64,000 nucleotides of DNA, from positions 1 through 64,000 of the forward strand of contig NZ_SPKJ01000006.1 in NCBI RefSeq assembly GCF_009866965.1. Direction: 5' to 3'. This DNA is from Propylenella binzhouense. Lineage in GTDB: Bacteria; Pseudomonadota; Alphaproteobacteria; Rhizobiales; Afifellaceae. This document shows positions 50,888 through 61,377 of the stretch, in pieces. Under the pieces are notes generated by a model that was not told the origin of the DNA, did no database searches, and saw only the letters and a program-made list of their open reading frames with translations. Both the position numbers and the translations under genes were made by a program. How positions within the stretch are numbered: position 1 is the first letter of the stretch; each line of letters begins with the position of its first letter.

Positions 50888-51023
50888 GTCCGGGACGCAT
50901 AGCTCCTGCTGGGCCCTTCGGCCGATTGCGGGAAGGGGCCGCCTCCGCCCGGGGCGATGACGAAGATCCCGCTTCCGCGCCGTCCGTACCGCGCCGGGAC
51001 CCGTTCTCCGGCGCGGAATCCGG

Positions 51024-52178
51024 TCAGCGTTTGGGCCAGCGCCAGGCCGGCGGGTCATCGACGTCGGAGACGGTCTCGCCAAGCTCCTTGCGGAGGGTGA
51101 CGATGCGCGCGCCCGCAATCCTTTCGAGCGCCGCCGCGAGTGCGGCGGCATGGGTCACGACGACGACCTGGGTGGCGGCAGATGCCCGGGCGATCAGCCG
51201 GGCGAGCGGCGCCAGGAGGTCGGGATGCAGGCTCGTCTCCGGCTCGTTGAGCACGAGGAGCGAAGGGGGACGCGGCGAAAGCAGCGCCGCGGCGAGCAGC
51301 AGATAGCGCAACGTCCCGTCGGAGAGCTCGGCGGCGCGGAGCGGCCGCAGCAGCCCTTTCTGGCGCATGGTCGCCTCGAACAGGCCGTCGGCGATCCGTA
51401 TCTCGATCGCAGCGCCGGAAAACGCGTCGGCAATCGCCGAATCGAGGGCTTCCGCATCGCCGATCTCGCGGATCGTCTCCAGCGCCGCGGCGAGGTCGGC
51501 ACCGTCGGATGCGAGCACCGGCGTGCGCGTGCCGACCTGCGGGCGGCGGGCGGGAGCCGCGGGATCGGCGCGGAAATGATCGTAGAAGCGCCAGCTCCGC
51601 ATGCGCTCGCGAAGCGCGAGGAGTTCCGGCGCGCCGCGCGGATCGGCGGCATGGGTCATCATGCTGTCGAAAGCCGCGAGATCGGAGAGCACGACCGCAC
51701 GCTCCGCCTTCTCGTCGAGGATGCGTACGACCGGCCCGCTGCGCAGGGCGAAGGCGTTGTGCCGCCCGAGCTTCTCGCCCGCCCACACCGCCTCCGCCTT
51801 GATCTCCGGGTCGCGGCCGAAGGCGGAGCCGCCGGTGACCGGCAGTCCGAGATCGACGGCATAGCCGTAGTCCTCGCTCGCAAAGCCGAGGCGGAGCCTC
51901 ACGCGGTCGCGGCGGGGTCCTCCCTGGACCGGGTCGTCGCCCGCCTTCATCCCCCGCGAGAACTGCTCCGGCCCGGCCCAGAGGGTGGATTGCAGGCCGC
52001 CTTCCGCGGCGAGCGAAGCGACGAGGCGCCCCTGGGCCGCATCGGCGAGGAGCCTGACGGCGCGGTAGAGGCTCGACTTGCCGCTCCCGTTCGCGCCCGT
52101 GACGATCGTCAGCGGCCCGAGCGGGAGCACGAGATCGCGGAGCGACCGGTAGCCCGAAATGGCGAGGGTTATGATCAT
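51024..52178 (-). CDS. AAA-family ATPase (AAA_21, OLD-like)
   Basis: 384 residues. Walker A '[24 protein letters not shown]' is near the N-terminus (28-36); the C-terminal part has the ABC-like '[17 protein letters not shown]' signature and Walker B '[23 protein letters not shown]', then '[15 protein letters not shown]'. The middle has little recognisable sequence. Such standalone SMC-like ATPases occur in DNA repair and defence; no partner nuclease is adjacent. Substrate unknown. Confidence 0.85.
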   Translation of the reverse strand: MIITLAISGYRSLRDLVLPLGPLTIVTGANGSGKSSLYRAVRLLADAAQGRLVASLAAEGGLQSTLWAGPEQFSRGMKAGDDPVQGGPRRDRVRLRLGFASEDYGYAVDLGLPVTGGSAFGRDPEIKAEAVWAGEKLGRHNAFALRSGPVVRILDEKAERAVVLSDLAAFDSMMTHAADPRGAPELLALRERMRSWRFYDHFRADPAAPARRPQVGTRTPVLASDGADLAAALETIREIGDAEALDSAIADAFSGAAIEIRIADGLFEATMRQKGLLRPLRAAELSDGTLRYLLLAAALLSPRPPSLLVLNEPETSLHPDLLAPLARLIARASAATQVVVVTHAAALAAALERIAGARIVTLRKELGETVSDVDDPPAWRWPKR

Positions 52179-52323
52179 CGGGTCTCGTCCGCGACGGCCT
52201 GCCGCGCCGCTCCCTTACGAGCCGGAGAACGATCCTGCCATCCGGAGATCCATCGGTCCGACGGACGCCGTCGTGGGCGGCTGCGGCCGAGGACGATCGA
52301 AATCCGGGTTGCCGCCCGGCCGC

Positions 52324-52734
52324 TCAGGCCGGCGCGAACCGGAAGATCCGGCTCCAGAAGGAACCTTCCCGGCGCGCTTCCGCGACGCCGAGCCTCGCCT
52401 CCAGGACCTCGCACATGGCTTTCGCCTGCGCGGCTCTGATGCCGAGGTCGGTCGCACGGACGCGCGCTTCGTCCCGCTCCCGCAGAGCGGTCGCAAGTTC
52501 CCGCTCGAGGCGTTCCACCCTTTCGGCGAGCGCCGTGCCGGCGGGCGTGTCCGCGATGCCCGGGCGACCTCCATAGAGCGCGTCCACCGGCACATGGACG
52601 CGGGCGCGGCCGTCGCTCCCCTTGCTGCGGCTCCATCCCTTGCGGCCGACGAACTGGCGCGCGCTCCTGCGGGTGAGACCGAAGGCCGATGCCAGTTCAT
52701 CGTAGGTGAGCAGTCGCTCGTCAGCCAGGATCAT
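52324..52734 (-). CDS. Hypothetical protein with HTH and coiled coil (KfrA-like arrangement)
   Basis: 136 residues from the ATG at 52734; an upstream start at 52809 lies across the palindrome. The N-terminal region 'LTYDELASAFGLTRRSARQFVGRKGWSRSKGSDGRARVHVPVDAL' looks like a DNA-binding HTH with a beta wing, followed by a heptad-rich helix ('AERVERLERELATALRERDEARVRATDLGIRAAQAKAMCEVLEARL'). This layout (HTH plus long coiled coil) resembles KfrA-type proteins. Function is unknown. A perfect palindrome lies 56 bp upstream of its start. Confidence 0.65.
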   Translation of the reverse strand: MILADERLLTYDELASAFGLTRRSARQFVGRKGWSRSKGSDGRARVHVPVDALYGGRPGIADTPAGTALAERVERLERELATALRERDEARVRATDLGIRAAQAKAMCEVLEARLGVAEARREGSFWSRIFRFAPA

Positions 52735-52789
52735 GGTTCGCTCCAATGGCTTGGCCAGGAAGGTGCGCGGCGAGTCTGGCGGCTGCGGT

Positions 52790-52806
52790 CTTAACGGTCC
52801 GTTAAG
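52790..52806. promoter_or_regulatory. Palindrome CTTAACGG-T-CCGTTAAG
   Basis: Perfect 8-bp arms with a single central base (52790-52806), 56 bp upstream of the HTH/coiled-coil gene. It may be the self-binding site of that protein. No direct proof. Confidence 0.6.
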
Positions 52807-53009
52807 CATGGCTGACGGCGGACCCGCCCTCCGCCGCCGGGAGCGCGCGCGCCGCGCCGGGCGCCGACGGGCCGACGCCGCCGCGCTGTGCGCGACATTC
52901 CGGTCGTTCAGACCCTGCGGCAGGGGTTCGTGAAAGCTGCCGGAGCGACGCGCGGCCGGAGAAGAATGGGCGAATCAGGCAACATGCGCCCTCAGCCCGT
53001 CTCCATCAG

Positions 53010-53588
53010 CTAAAGCGTTGCTGCGGTTCGCGTCGCCTGATCATAATGGCCGGAAAGCACGCGCATGGTCGAAGCGACGGCGCCGATGGCCTTTGGATCG
53101 AGGCGCAATGCTGAGACCGCGTTAACAAGCAGACGCTCGCGTATCTGGCCGTAGCGCTGGCATGCTGCCTCGCCGGCCGGCGTGATCAGGACCAGCTTCT
53201 CCTTGCCCTGGCGCACGCGACCGATCAGCCCCTGCGATTCAAGCTTCTTCAGCGCATAGACGACGGTGTGCGTATCCTCGATGCCGAGGACGAGGCAGAT
53301 GTCCGACAGGCGCTTCGGCCGTTGGCGGTGCGTGACTGAGTGCAGCACCAGAACCTCCAGCGAGGTCAGGCCGGGCTGGCCGGCCGCAGCCATGCAGCGC
53401 ACTATCCAGCGGTCGAAGGCGTTGCTCGCAAGGATAAGGCCGAACTCGAACTCCGAAAGCTCCGGCAGACTGCTTGATGCAGCGAGATGCGCCGACGACA
53501 CGATGTGGCCGCTGCCAGCCGCATCGAGAGGATTTTCATGTTTGCTCAAGTCGACGACCTTCCAGATTGCAGGGGAGAGTGGAGCCAC
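53010..53588 (-). CDS. MarR-family winged-helix regulator
   Basis: 192 residues from a GTG at 53588; a TTG at 53549 with GGAAGG upstream is a credible alternative that removes 13 residues. The winged helix is 'LTSLEVLVLHSVTHRQRPKRLSDICLVLGIEDTHTVVYALKKLESQGLIGRVRQGKEKLVLITPAGEAACQRY'. It lies upstream of and divergent from the hydantoinase gene, the position of a dedicated regulator. Effector unknown but probably a substrate of that pathway. Confidence 0.85.
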   Translation of the reverse strand: MAPLSPAIWKVVDLSKHENPLDAAGSGHIVSSAHLAASSSLPELSEFEFGLILASNAFDRWIVRCMAAAGQPGLTSLEVLVLHSVTHRQRPKRLSDICLVLGIEDTHTVVYALKKLESQGLIGRVRQGKEKLVLITPAGEAACQRYGQIRERLLVNAVSALRLDPKAIGAVASTMRVLSGHYDQATRTAATL

Positions 53589-53667
53589 GCTCTCCAGAGT
53601 TTGTTCGCATGATAGCTATGTCTTATCGGTAACAGGCTCGTCGAATTCCGACTAGAGCATCGGGCGA

Positions 53668-53815
53668 TCAATGCGCAACATATCCTGCGGCCTTGAGATA
53701 GTTCCAGCATTCGTCGGGCGGGAACAGATCGCCGATGCTTCCGACGGCACGCCAGAGGGGCGTCGAGGGTGCGGGCGGCGGGCTTGCGCAGCAGCCTCTT
53801 GAGTTTTGACGCCAC
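53668..53815 (-). pseudogene. IS630-family transposase remnant
   Basis: The fragment 'ASKLKRLLRKPAARTLDAP' in one frame continues in the next frame as 'PLWRAVGSIGDLFPPDECWN' and 'YLKAAGYVAH', ending at a stop at 53668. This is the C-terminal end of IS630-type transposases (A-F-x-K-L-K-A-L-L-R-K-A-A-x-R-T then P-x-E-C-x-N-Y-x-x-A-A-G-Y). The frame switch near 53755 and the absence of the rest of the gene show it is dead. It lies between the MarR gene and the hydantoinase gene. Confidence 0.75.
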
Positions 53816-54090
53816 CGCCCGGCACGGCCGCCCCCCTTCACACGATCCGTTCCCGCAAGTCTGATGGACGTCGGCTTTCCCGTGCCGCGCATCTCCGCCC
53901 GCCACGGAATCAGATTCTTCGGCCCCCGCGGAATCCCGGGATCCGGCCTACTCGGCCGCTGCTCCAGTCCAACCTTCATCGGTGCGCCAGGCGGGACGAT
54001 TTCGCGCCTAAAGCCCGAATGACGCGATCATATCGTTGACATGTTATCGACAAAATGAAATCGTTCGGTGGTGGGATTGTAAGGCGGGCA
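53816..54090. other. Promoter region before the hydantoinase gene
   Basis: No gene is supported here. It holds TTGACA at 54036-54041 (a possible -35) and TTATCGACAAAA at 54044-54055. A similar TTATCGACTAAA is found at 57768-57779, so the pair may be a regulator site shared by the hydantoinase gene and the transporter downstream. Confidence 0.45.
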
Positions 54091-57000
54091 ATGAGCTGGG
54101 ACTTCTGGATCGACCGCGGCGGCACCTTTACCGACATCATCGCGCGGAAGCCCGACGGCACGCTGGAAGCGCGCAAGCTACTTTCGGAGAACCCCGGTGT
54201 GTATCGCGACTCCGCCACCGCAGGCATTCGCGCGTTTCTCGGGTTGAAGCCCGGCGACGCAATCCCGCCGGATGCGATCGGCACCATCAAGATGGGGACG
54301 ACCGTGGCAACCAATGCCCTGCTTGAACGCAAGGGCGAGCCGCTGGCGCTCTTCATCACCGCAGGCTTTCGCGATCAGCTGGAGATCGGCTACCAGTCGC
54401 GCAGCGATATCTTCGCCATGAAGATCGAAAAGCCGGAAACGCTCTACACCTGTGTTTCCGAGGTCGACGAACGCGTGCTTGCGGATGGCACGGTGGAGCG
54501 GCCACTTGATCTCGATGCCGCGCGTCGAAAGTTCGAGGAGGTGCAGGCGAGGGGCATAACTTCCGTCGCCATCGTCTTGATGCACGCTTATCGCCATCCT
54601 GCGCACGAACAGGCTCTTGCGCAGCTGGCGCGCGAGATGGGCTTTGCCCAAGTGTCGGTCAGTCATGAGATTTCGCCTCTCATCAAGATCGTGGGACGTG
54701 GCGACACGACCGTGGTGGACGCCTATCTGTCGCCGGTCCTGCAGCGCTATCTCGATGGCGTGATCGCCGATCTCGACCTCGATGCGACAGGTGCCCGGCT
54801 CTTGTGCATGACGTCGGGGGGCGGGCTGACGTCGGCCGATCTCTTCCGCGGTCGCGATGCGATCCTGTCCGGTCCCGCGGGCGGCGTGGTGGGCGCTGCG
54901 CGGACCTGCGAGGCAGCGGGCTACGACAAGATCATCGGCTTCGACATGGGCGGCACGTCGACCGACGTGATGCACTACGAGGGCGAGTACGAGCGGACCT
55001 TCGAGTCGGAAGTCGCCGGCGTGCGCATGCGTGCACCGATGATGATGATCCACACTGTTGCGGCCGGCGGCGGATCGATCCTCTCGTTCGACGGTGCGCG
55101 GTTCCAGGTTGGGCCGGAATCGGCCGGCGCAAATCCCGGACCAGCCTGCTATCGCCGGGGCGGCCCGCTCACCATCACCGATGCCAACGTGATGCTGGGC
55201 AAGCTGCGCAAGCAGAACTTTCCGAAAATTTTTGGTCCCGGTCAGGACCAGCCGCTCGACGATGCGGTCGTGCGCGAGCGTTTCGCTGATCTCGTGAAAA
55301 GCGCCGGAGCGGGCATCACGCCTGAAGAAGCGGCGGACGGCTTCATCACCATCGCCGTGCAGAACATGGCCAGCGCCATCAAGAAGATTTCGGTGGCGCG
55401 CGGGTATGACATCACGCGCTATGCGCTGGCCTGTTTCGGCGGCGCCGGCGGGCAGCATGCCTGCCGGGTGGCAGAAACGCTAGGGATGAAGACCATCGTC
55501 GTCCATCCCTTCTCCGGCCTGCTGTCGGCCTACGGCATCGGCCTCGGCGACCTGCGCGCCAGCCGCCAGCAGAGTGTCGAGAAAGTGCTGTCGCCCGAGG
55601 TCATGACGTCGATTTCAGCGCTTTCCGAAAGACTGCTGTCCGAGACGCGGTCGTCGCTGGAATCGCAGGGCGTGGCGGCAACCGAAATGGCCGATGAGGT
55701 CAGGGTTCATCTCCGCTACATGGGCACGGATTCCGCCGTCGAGGTGAAGGCGGACAGCATGGACGAGATGGTCGCAGCCTTCGAGCGCGAACATCGCCAG
55801 CGTTTCGGATTCATCCAGGAGGGGCGCGACCTGGTGGTTGAGACCATGTCGGTGGAATCGATCGGCGGGGGCGCCGCCGTGCCGGAAACCCGGCGAGCGA
55901 AACCGGTCGTCCCTTCCGCGCTTCCTGAGACCTTCACCGGGATCTACAGCCAGGGCGCATGGCGGGAGGCCCGCGTCGTGCTGCGCCATGAGTTGGACGT
56001 CGGGCAGGTACTGGACGGGCCGGCTCTGCTCATTGAGCCAAACCAGACAGTCGTGATCGAGGCCGGCTGGTCGGGCCGGATCACAGAGCGCGACGATCTG
56101 GTTCTCACATTTTCGGAGAGTCCGGCGCAGACCACTGCCATGCAGCGGGGAACTGAATCGAACCCGATCATGCTGGAAGTGTTCAACAATCTCTTCATGT
56201 CCATAGCCGAGCAGATGGGCGTCGTTCTTCAGAATACGGCGCGGTCGGTCAACATGAAGGAGCGGCTGGACTTCTCCTGTGCGCTGTTCGACAGCGAAGG
56301 CAATCTGGTGGCCAATGCGCCGCATGTGCCGGTGCATCTGGGCTCAATGGATTCCTCGGTGCGGACGGTGCTCGAGCGAAATCGGGGCAACATCCGTCCC
56401 GGTGACGTCTTCGTACTGAACGCTCCATACGAGGGCGGCACCCACCTGCCGGACATCACCGTCGTCACCCCGGTGTTTGATCGCGGCGGGCGCGAAATTC
56501 GCTTCATCGTCGCCAGTCGAGGCCACCACGCCGATATCGGCGGCGTTGCGCCGGGTTCGATGAGCCCTCAGGCCCGCTCGATCGAGGAAGAGGGCGTCTA
56601 TATCGACAACGTGAAGCTGGTCGACCGGGGCGTGTTCCGCGAAGCAGAGATGCGCGCCATTCTTGGCAACGCGCGCTATCCGGCCCGCAACCCCGACGAG
56701 AACATCGCCGATCTGAAGGCGCAGGTGGCTGCCAACGAACGCGGCGCCCGCGAAGTGCACAAGATGATCGAGCAGTTCGGCGAAGCGGTAGTGACCGCCT
56801 ATATGGGCCACGTCCAGGACAATGCCGAAGCTGCGGTCCGCCAGGTCATCGATAGTCTGGACGACGGACATTTCGAGCTTCCGATGGATGCCGGATGCAA
56901 GATCTCGGTCGACGTTGCGGTCGATCCCGAGCACCGCCGGGTGCGTATCGACTTCGCGGGCACCAGCGAGCAGCAGCCGAGCAACTTCAACGCACCGGAA

Positions 57001-57795
57001 TCGATCACCCGTGCCGCCGTGCTGTTCGTGTTCCGCATGCTCGTCGGCCGGAATATTCCCATGAATGCAGGTTGCCTGCGGCCGATCGACATTGTGGTGC
57101 CGGAAGGCAGCATGCTCTCGCCGCGCTATCCGGCCGCGGTGGTGGCAGGCAATGTCGAGGTCAGCCAGGCGGTGACGAACTGTCTGCTCGGCGCGGTCGG
57201 CAGGTTGGGATCATCGCAGGCGACGATGAACAACCTGACCTTCGGTAATGCGACGTCGCAGTACTACGAGACCATCTGCTCGGGCGCGCCGGCAGGCCCG
57301 GGTTTCGACGGCGTGTCCGGCGTGCATACGAACATGACCAACACGCGCCTGACCGATCCGGAGATTCTTGAAGCGCGCTTTCCCGTGGTCCTCGAAGAGT
57401 TCTCGATCCGCAGGGGATCCGGCGGGCGCGGGCAGTGGAATGCCGGCGATGGCGTGCGCCGGGTGATCCGCTTCCGCGAGAACGTCGATTGTTCGATCCT
57501 GAGCGGCAACCGCAAGGTGGCGCCGTTCGGTACAGCGGGGGGCGAAGCGGGCTCGCTCGGGCGCAATCTGCGCCGGCGCCTCGACGGCACGATCGAGGAA
57601 TTGGATTCCTGCGTCCAGATTGCGGTTGTCGCCGGAGAGGCGGTGATCATCGAGACGGCGACGGGCGGCGGGTACGGTCCGCCGTCGAAGCGGGCCGCTG
57701 TCAAGCCGGTGCCGGCAACCACATCGCCGGACGGCAGGGACGACGATGTCGGTAAGACATCGTCAAATTATCGACTAAACGTCAATCAACATTGA
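54091..57795 (+). CDS. Fused hydantoinase/oxoprolinase (HyuA-HyuB type)
   Basis: 1234 residues from the ATG at 54091 ('[23 protein letters not shown]'); the ATG at 54055 would add 12 unusual residues. The N-terminal half is HyuA-like: 'DRGGTFTDI' phosphate-type motif, '[21 protein letters not shown]', '[17 protein letters not shown]' and '[23 protein letters not shown]'. The second half from about residue 690 is HyuB-like ('[20 protein letters not shown]', '[23 protein letters not shown]', '[19 protein letters not shown]', '[18 protein letters not shown]'). Fusions of this kind hydrolyse 5-oxoproline or hydantoins using ATP. Substrate specificity is not readable. Confidence 0.92.
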   Translation: MSWDFWIDRGGTFTDIIARKPDGTLEARKLLSENPGVYRDSATAGIRAFLGLKPGDAIPPDAIGTIKMGTTVATNALLERKGEPLALFITAGFRDQLEIGYQSRSDIFAMKIEKPETLYTCVSEVDERVLADGTVERPLDLDAARRKFEEVQARGITSVAIVLMHAYRHPAHEQALAQLAREMGFAQVSVSHEISPLIKIVGRGDTTVVDAYLSPVLQRYLDGVIADLDLDATGARLLCMTSGGGLTSADLFRGRDAILSGPAGGVVGAARTCEAAGYDKIIGFDMGGTSTDVMHYEGEYERTFESEVAGVRMRAPMMMIHTVAAGGGSILSFDGARFQVGPESAGANPGPACYRRGGPLTITDANVMLGKLRKQNFPKIFGPGQDQPLDDAVVRERFADLVKSAGAGITPEEAADGFITIAVQNMASAIKKISVARGYDITRYALACFGGAGGQHACRVAETLGMKTIVVHPFSGLLSAYGIGLGDLRASRQQSVEKVLSPEVMTSISALSERLLSETRSSLESQGVAATEMADEVRVHLRYMGTDSAVEVKADSMDEMVAAFEREHRQRFGFIQEGRDLVVETMSVESIGGGAAVPETRRAKPVVPSALPETFTGIYSQGAWREARVVLRHELDVGQVLDGPALLIEPNQTVVIEAGWSGRITERDDLVLTFSESPAQTTAMQRGTESNPIMLEVFNNLFMSIAEQMGVVLQNTARSVNMKERLDFSCALFDSEGNLVANAPHVPVHLGSMDSSVRTVLERNRGNIRPGDVFVLNAPYEGGTHLPDITVVTPVFDRGGREIRFIVASRGHHADIGGVAPGSMSPQARSIEEEGVYIDNVKLVDRGVFREAEMRAILGNARYPARNPDENIADLKAQVAANERGAREVHKMIEQFGEAVVTAYMGHVQDNAEAAVRQVIDSLDDGHFELPMDAGCKISVDVAVDPEHRRVRIDFAGTSEQQPSNFNAPESITRAAVLFVFRMLVGRNIPMNAGCLRPIDIVVPEGSMLSPRYPAAVVAGNVEVSQAVTNCLLGAVGRLGSSQATMNNLTFGNATSQYYETICSGAPAGPGFDGVSGVHTNMTNTRLTDPEILEARFPVVLEEFSIRRGSGGRGQWNAGDGVRRVIRFRENVDCSILSGNRKVAPFGTAGGEAGSLGRNLRRRLDGTIEELDSCVQIAVVAGEAVIIETATGGGYGPPSKRAAVKPVPATTSPDGRDDDVGKTSSNYRLNVNQH

Positions 57796-57804
57796 CACAG
57801 TGTC
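57768..57804. promoter_or_regulatory. Clustered repeats upstream of the ABC importer operon
   Basis: TTATCGACTAAA (57768-57779) repeats the element near 54044. It is followed by GTCAAT-CAAC-ATTGAC (57781-57796), a perfect inverted repeat spanning the hydantoinase stop, and by GACAC-A-GTGTC (57794-57804). TTGACA at 57792 could serve as a -35. The site is well placed for the MarR regulator to act on the importer operon. Confidence 0.5.
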
Positions 57805-57985
57805 TCGGAGATGTGAGCAATTGGTGTGAAGGAGAGACACGGTCCGGAGCTTCGGGCTCAGGACGGGCAACCCTGGACGTGCATGTACTGCGGGCGACAG
57901 AGGGCTTGAACGTGTCCACTACGAAGAATTGCCGTTGAAGCAGGAACTGTCCGCTGAAAGCGCGGAGAAGAATGGGGTAGGCAGA

Positions 57986-59542
57986 ATGAGCAGGACCACC
58001 TTCATCATGCATCGCCGCGGTTTTCTGGCCGGCACGGCTGCTGCAACTGCCATGTTGAGCCTTGGCGCAAGAGTGGGGCCGGCCATAGCGCAGGGCGCTG
58101 GCGGCACGCTGGTCTTCGGCCTTTCCGCAAATGTCGGAAACCTGGTCTATGGCCCATCGCGCGGCGCCGCCCAGTTCATCGTCAACCAGCAGATCCACCG
58201 CGGCCTGGTCAAATTCGACGAGAACGGCACCATCGTGCCTGCTCTGGCGGAAAGCTTCGAAGCGGTCGATCCTTCCAACTACAGGTTCACGCTGCGCGAC
58301 GGCCTCAGCTTCCACGACGGTTCGCCCATCGACTCCGCAACAGTGAAGGCGAGCCTCGAATATCTCGCCGACAAGTCCACCGGCGCGGCGATCTACTCGG
58401 CCCTGTCGACGCTGGCCTCGATCGAGACGCCGGACGCGAAGACCGTTGTCGTCAAGCTGTCGAAGCCGAACGCCTCCTTCCTCGACTACATGGCCGATCC
58501 GAACGCCGGCATCGCGCCGGCGGCGGCGCTAGCACCGGGCGCGGCGAACTGGATAGGCGCAGGCCCGTTCAAGCTCCAGGCCAACGACAGCGGCGTCGGG
58601 CTGACGTTGGTCAAGGCGGACACCTATTACGACAAGGATTCGGTAGCGCTCGAAGGCGTCCGCTTCATCTTCTACCCGGATTCGTCTGCGCGCACGAATG
58701 CTCTGCTGGCAGGCGATGTCGACATGATCGATTTCGTCGGCTGGGAAGACTTCGAGCGTGTCGAAGCGGATTCGAACCTGGTTCTGGACGCAGTTCCGGG
58801 CCCGTTCGTCTACACGATGTTCAACGTGGAGAAGGCGCCGTTCGACAATCCGAAGGTGCGCCAGGCCATCGCCCACGCCATCAACCGCGACAACGTCGTC
58901 GCTGCCGCCTTCTATGGACATGGCGAGCCGCTCTATGGTGTTCCCATGTCGCCGGGGAACGGACGCTTCGATCCGAAGATGGGCGATCTGTGGGAATACA
59001 GCCCGGAGAAGGCGCGCGCCTTGCTGAAGGAAGCCGGCGTCGATGGCCTCAAGGTTTCGTTGCTGACCTCGTCGACCTATTCGTTCTTCCGCGACATGGC
59101 GCTGTCGATGCAGGCCGATCTCAAGGAGGTTGGGATCGAGGCGGAGCTGGATGCCCCGGATTGGGCGACCTACACGGCGTCGAAGAACGGAGGCAAGTAC
59201 GACCTGGCGGTCGCTGGAGGTGCGCCTTCTGTCACCGGTCCTGTCTACCTGCAGGCCTATTCGATCGGTGGCCCCGCGTCGTCGTTCGGCAGCTACGGGT
59301 ACGATGCATCCGAGATCGTTGCCCACATCCAGGCCGGCGAGGCGATTACCGACGATGCCGCCGCGCGGACGGAATATATGAAGGCGGTCGAGGTGATCCG
59401 CGACGAGGTGCCGTTCCTGCCGGTCGCGCAGCGTAGCCAAGCCTTCGCCTACAAGAACACGGTCAAGGGCTTCAAGAACGTGTCCGGTTTCCTCAGCATC
59501 ACCGGCACGGGCTACATGATCGAGAAGGCCAAGGTCGAGTAA
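57986..59542 (+). CDS. ABC transporter substrate-binding protein (family 5, peptide/dipeptide type)
   Basis: 518 residues from the ATG at 57986; an ATG at 58007 ('MHRRGFLAGT') is an alternative. The signal has twin arginines ('HRRGFLAGTAAATAM') and may be Tat-exported. The mature part follows the SBP_bac_5 pattern: 'VNQQIHRGLVKFDENGTIVPALAESFEAVDPSNYRFTLRDGLSFHDGSPIDSATVKASLEYL', 'FDNPKVRQAIAHAINRDNVVAAAFYGHGEPLYG' and 'FLPVAQRSQAFAYKNTVKGFKNV'. It should bind a peptide-like or amide solute. Two permeases and a double ATPase follow. Confidence 0.9.
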   Translation: MSRTTFIMHRRGFLAGTAAATAMLSLGARVGPAIAQGAGGTLVFGLSANVGNLVYGPSRGAAQFIVNQQIHRGLVKFDENGTIVPALAESFEAVDPSNYRFTLRDGLSFHDGSPIDSATVKASLEYLADKSTGAAIYSALSTLASIETPDAKTVVVKLSKPNASFLDYMADPNAGIAPAAALAPGAANWIGAGPFKLQANDSGVGLTLVKADTYYDKDSVALEGVRFIFYPDSSARTNALLAGDVDMIDFVGWEDFERVEADSNLVLDAVPGPFVYTMFNVEKAPFDNPKVRQAIAHAINRDNVVAAAFYGHGEPLYGVPMSPGNGRFDPKMGDLWEYSPEKARALLKEAGVDGLKVSLLTSSTYSFFRDMALSMQADLKEVGIEAELDAPDWATYTASKNGGKYDLAVAGGAPSVTGPVYLQAYSIGGPASSFGSYGYDASEIVAHIQAGEAITDDAAARTEYMKAVEVIRDEVPFLPVAQRSQAFAYKNTVKGFKNVSGFLSITGTGYMIEKAKVE

Positions 59543-59626
59543 TACTGGCCACCGACTTTCCTCGTAAGGTCACACACATCCGGCGGGACGCGCTGCGTTC
59601 CGTCATCACGAAAGAGATTCAACCTG

Positions 59627-60574
59627 ATGGAACTGACGACCTACAGCGCGAAACGGCTGGCGATCGGCCTCGTGATGGTCGTCTGTGTCCAGGTCATCAT
59701 CTTCCTGGCGGTTCAGGTGGTGCCCGGCGATCCAGTCGAGGCCATGATGAGCGAGACGGGCAATATCAGCCCGGAGATCGTCGCCGCCCTGCGTGAACAG
59801 TTCGGGCTCGATCAGCCGCTTCCGGTTCGGCTGCTGGAACATATGCGCGAGCTGTTCATGCTCGACTTCGGGACATCATTCCAATATTCGCAGCCCGCCG
59901 CAGCGATCATCGGCAGTCGTCTCCTCGTCAGCCTGGAACTGGTGGTTCTGTCGGCCTTTTTTGGCATCGCCGCAGGCATCTTCTTCGGCAGCTGGAGCGT
60001 CCAGACCCGCATCGGGAACTGGCTGGTGTCCGCATTGGGACCGATCATCCTGTCGGTGCCCGGCTATGTGGCGGGCTCGTTCTTCGTCCTGGCCCTGTCG
60101 CTGTGGCTAGGCTGGCTGCCGGCCGGCGGCATGGCTCCGATCTCCGATCCGGTCGAACATCTGCGGCGGCTCGTGCTCCCGGTGCTCACCCTGTCGCTGC
60201 CGATCGCGGCCACGATCGCCAAGGTGACGCGGTACTCGATCCTCGAAGTCCGCAACCAGGACTGGGTGCGAACCTCACGTGCCTATGGGTTTTCCGCCAG
60301 GCGAACCTTCAGGCGCGATATCCTGCGCAACGCGCTGACGCCCGTCCTGACGGTCTCGGCGCTCGAGCTCGGCGGGCTGATCGGCGCAACGGTGCTCGTC
60401 GAGCGCGTGTTCAATCTTCCGGGCCTCGGCTCGCTGCTCGTTTCGGCTGTGAGCGTGCGCGACTACCCGCTGATCCAGGGGGCGGTTTTCGTGATCTCCG
60501 CCTTCTACATCGCCATCAATATCGCGGCCGACATCGGCTACGGCTTCCTGGATCCAAGGGCGGCGCGGCGATGA
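59627..60574 (+). CDS. ABC transporter permease (DppB/GsiC type)
   Basis: 315 residues with six membrane helices. 'KRLAIGLVMVVCVQVIIFLAVQVVPGDPVEAMM' is the DppB N-terminal block, then 'LREQFGLDQPLPVRLLEHMRELFMLDFGTSFQYSQPA', and 'VRTSRAYGFSARRTFRRDILRNALTPVLTVSALELGGLIGATVLVERVFNLPGLGSLL' includes the EAA-type loop that contacts the ATPases. Its stop overlaps the next permease start by 4 bp. Confidence 0.93.
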   Translation: MELTTYSAKRLAIGLVMVVCVQVIIFLAVQVVPGDPVEAMMSETGNISPEIVAALREQFGLDQPLPVRLLEHMRELFMLDFGTSFQYSQPAAAIIGSRLLVSLELVVLSAFFGIAAGIFFGSWSVQTRIGNWLVSALGPIILSVPGYVAGSFFVLALSLWLGWLPAGGMAPISDPVEHLRRLVLPVLTLSLPIAATIAKVTRYSILEVRNQDWVRTSRAYGFSARRTFRRDILRNALTPVLTVSALELGGLIGATVLVERVFNLPGLGSLLVSAVSVRDYPLIQGAVFVISAFYIAINIAADIGYGFLDPRAARR

Positions 60575-61377
60575 GAAGGTATCTCCTGCCGGTGCTGGCC
60601 AGCGCCTTCGTTCTCTTCGCCATCGTCGGGCCTCTGCTCGTGCCGCACGATCCGCTGGCGCAGAACATCGTCAAGCGCTTCGCGCCCCTCGGCAGCCCCG
60701 AGCACCTGCTGGGTACCGACAATTTCGGCCGCGACGTGCTGGCGCGTATCGCGGCGGGTGCGCAGGTCGAACTGTTCACGGCGGTGAGCGCTACGCTGCT
60801 GGCGATGACGTTCGGCGTGCTGATCGGCATGACGGCGGCCTATTCGCGCGGCCCGACCGAAGGCGTCCTGATGCGCGGCGTCGACGTGATGCTGTCGATC
60901 CCGCCGCTGATCCTCGCGCTTCTGGTGGTCGCGGCGCTCGGGCCAAGCGTGCCGACACTGATCGGCGTGCTGGCGCTGCTGTTCATCCCCGGATTTGCCC
61001 GCGTCGCCTACGGCCAGACGCTGGAGGTCCGCAACCGCCAGTTCGTCGAGGCTGCCATCATCTTCGGCGCGCCGCGGCGGTCGATCATTCTCGGGCAGAT
61101 CCTGCCCAACATCATGGCGCCGGTGCTGGCGCAGGCCTCGCTGACCATAGCATCCGCGATCCTCGTCGGGTCCGGCCTTGGCTATCTCGGTCTCGGCATC
61201 CGCCCGCCCGCGCCCTCCTGGGGCGGCATGGTGGCCGACGGGCAGCGCTACATGAGCAGCCATCCCATGCTGATGATCGTGCCCGGCATCTTCGTCGTCT
61301 CCACCATCCTGATCTTCAGCGCGCTTGGCGACACGTTGCGCGCGCTATGGGATCCGCGCGAGCAGAGGAGCCGGTGA
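60571..61377 (+). CDS. ABC transporter permease (DppC/GsiD type)
   Basis: 268 residues from the ATG at 60571. 'GPLLVPHDPLAQNIVKRFAPLGSPEHLLGTDNFGRDVLARIAAGAQVEL' is the classic DppC opening; 'VDVMLSIPPLILALLVVAALGPS' and 'VRNRQFVEAAIIFGAPRRSIILGQILPNIMAPVLAQASLTIASAILVGSGLGYLGLGIRPPAPSWGGMV' complete the family pattern. It pairs with the previous permease and its stop shares one base with the ATPase start. Confidence 0.93.
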   Translation: MRRYLLPVLASAFVLFAIVGPLLVPHDPLAQNIVKRFAPLGSPEHLLGTDNFGRDVLARIAAGAQVELFTAVSATLLAMTFGVLIGMTAAYSRGPTEGVLMRGVDVMLSIPPLILALLVVAALGPSVPTLIGVLALLFIPGFARVAYGQTLEVRNRQFVEAAIIFGAPRRSIILGQILPNIMAPVLAQASLTIASAILVGSGLGYLGLGIRPPAPSWGGMVADGQRYMSSHPMLMIVPGIFVVSTILIFSALGDTLRALWDPREQRSR

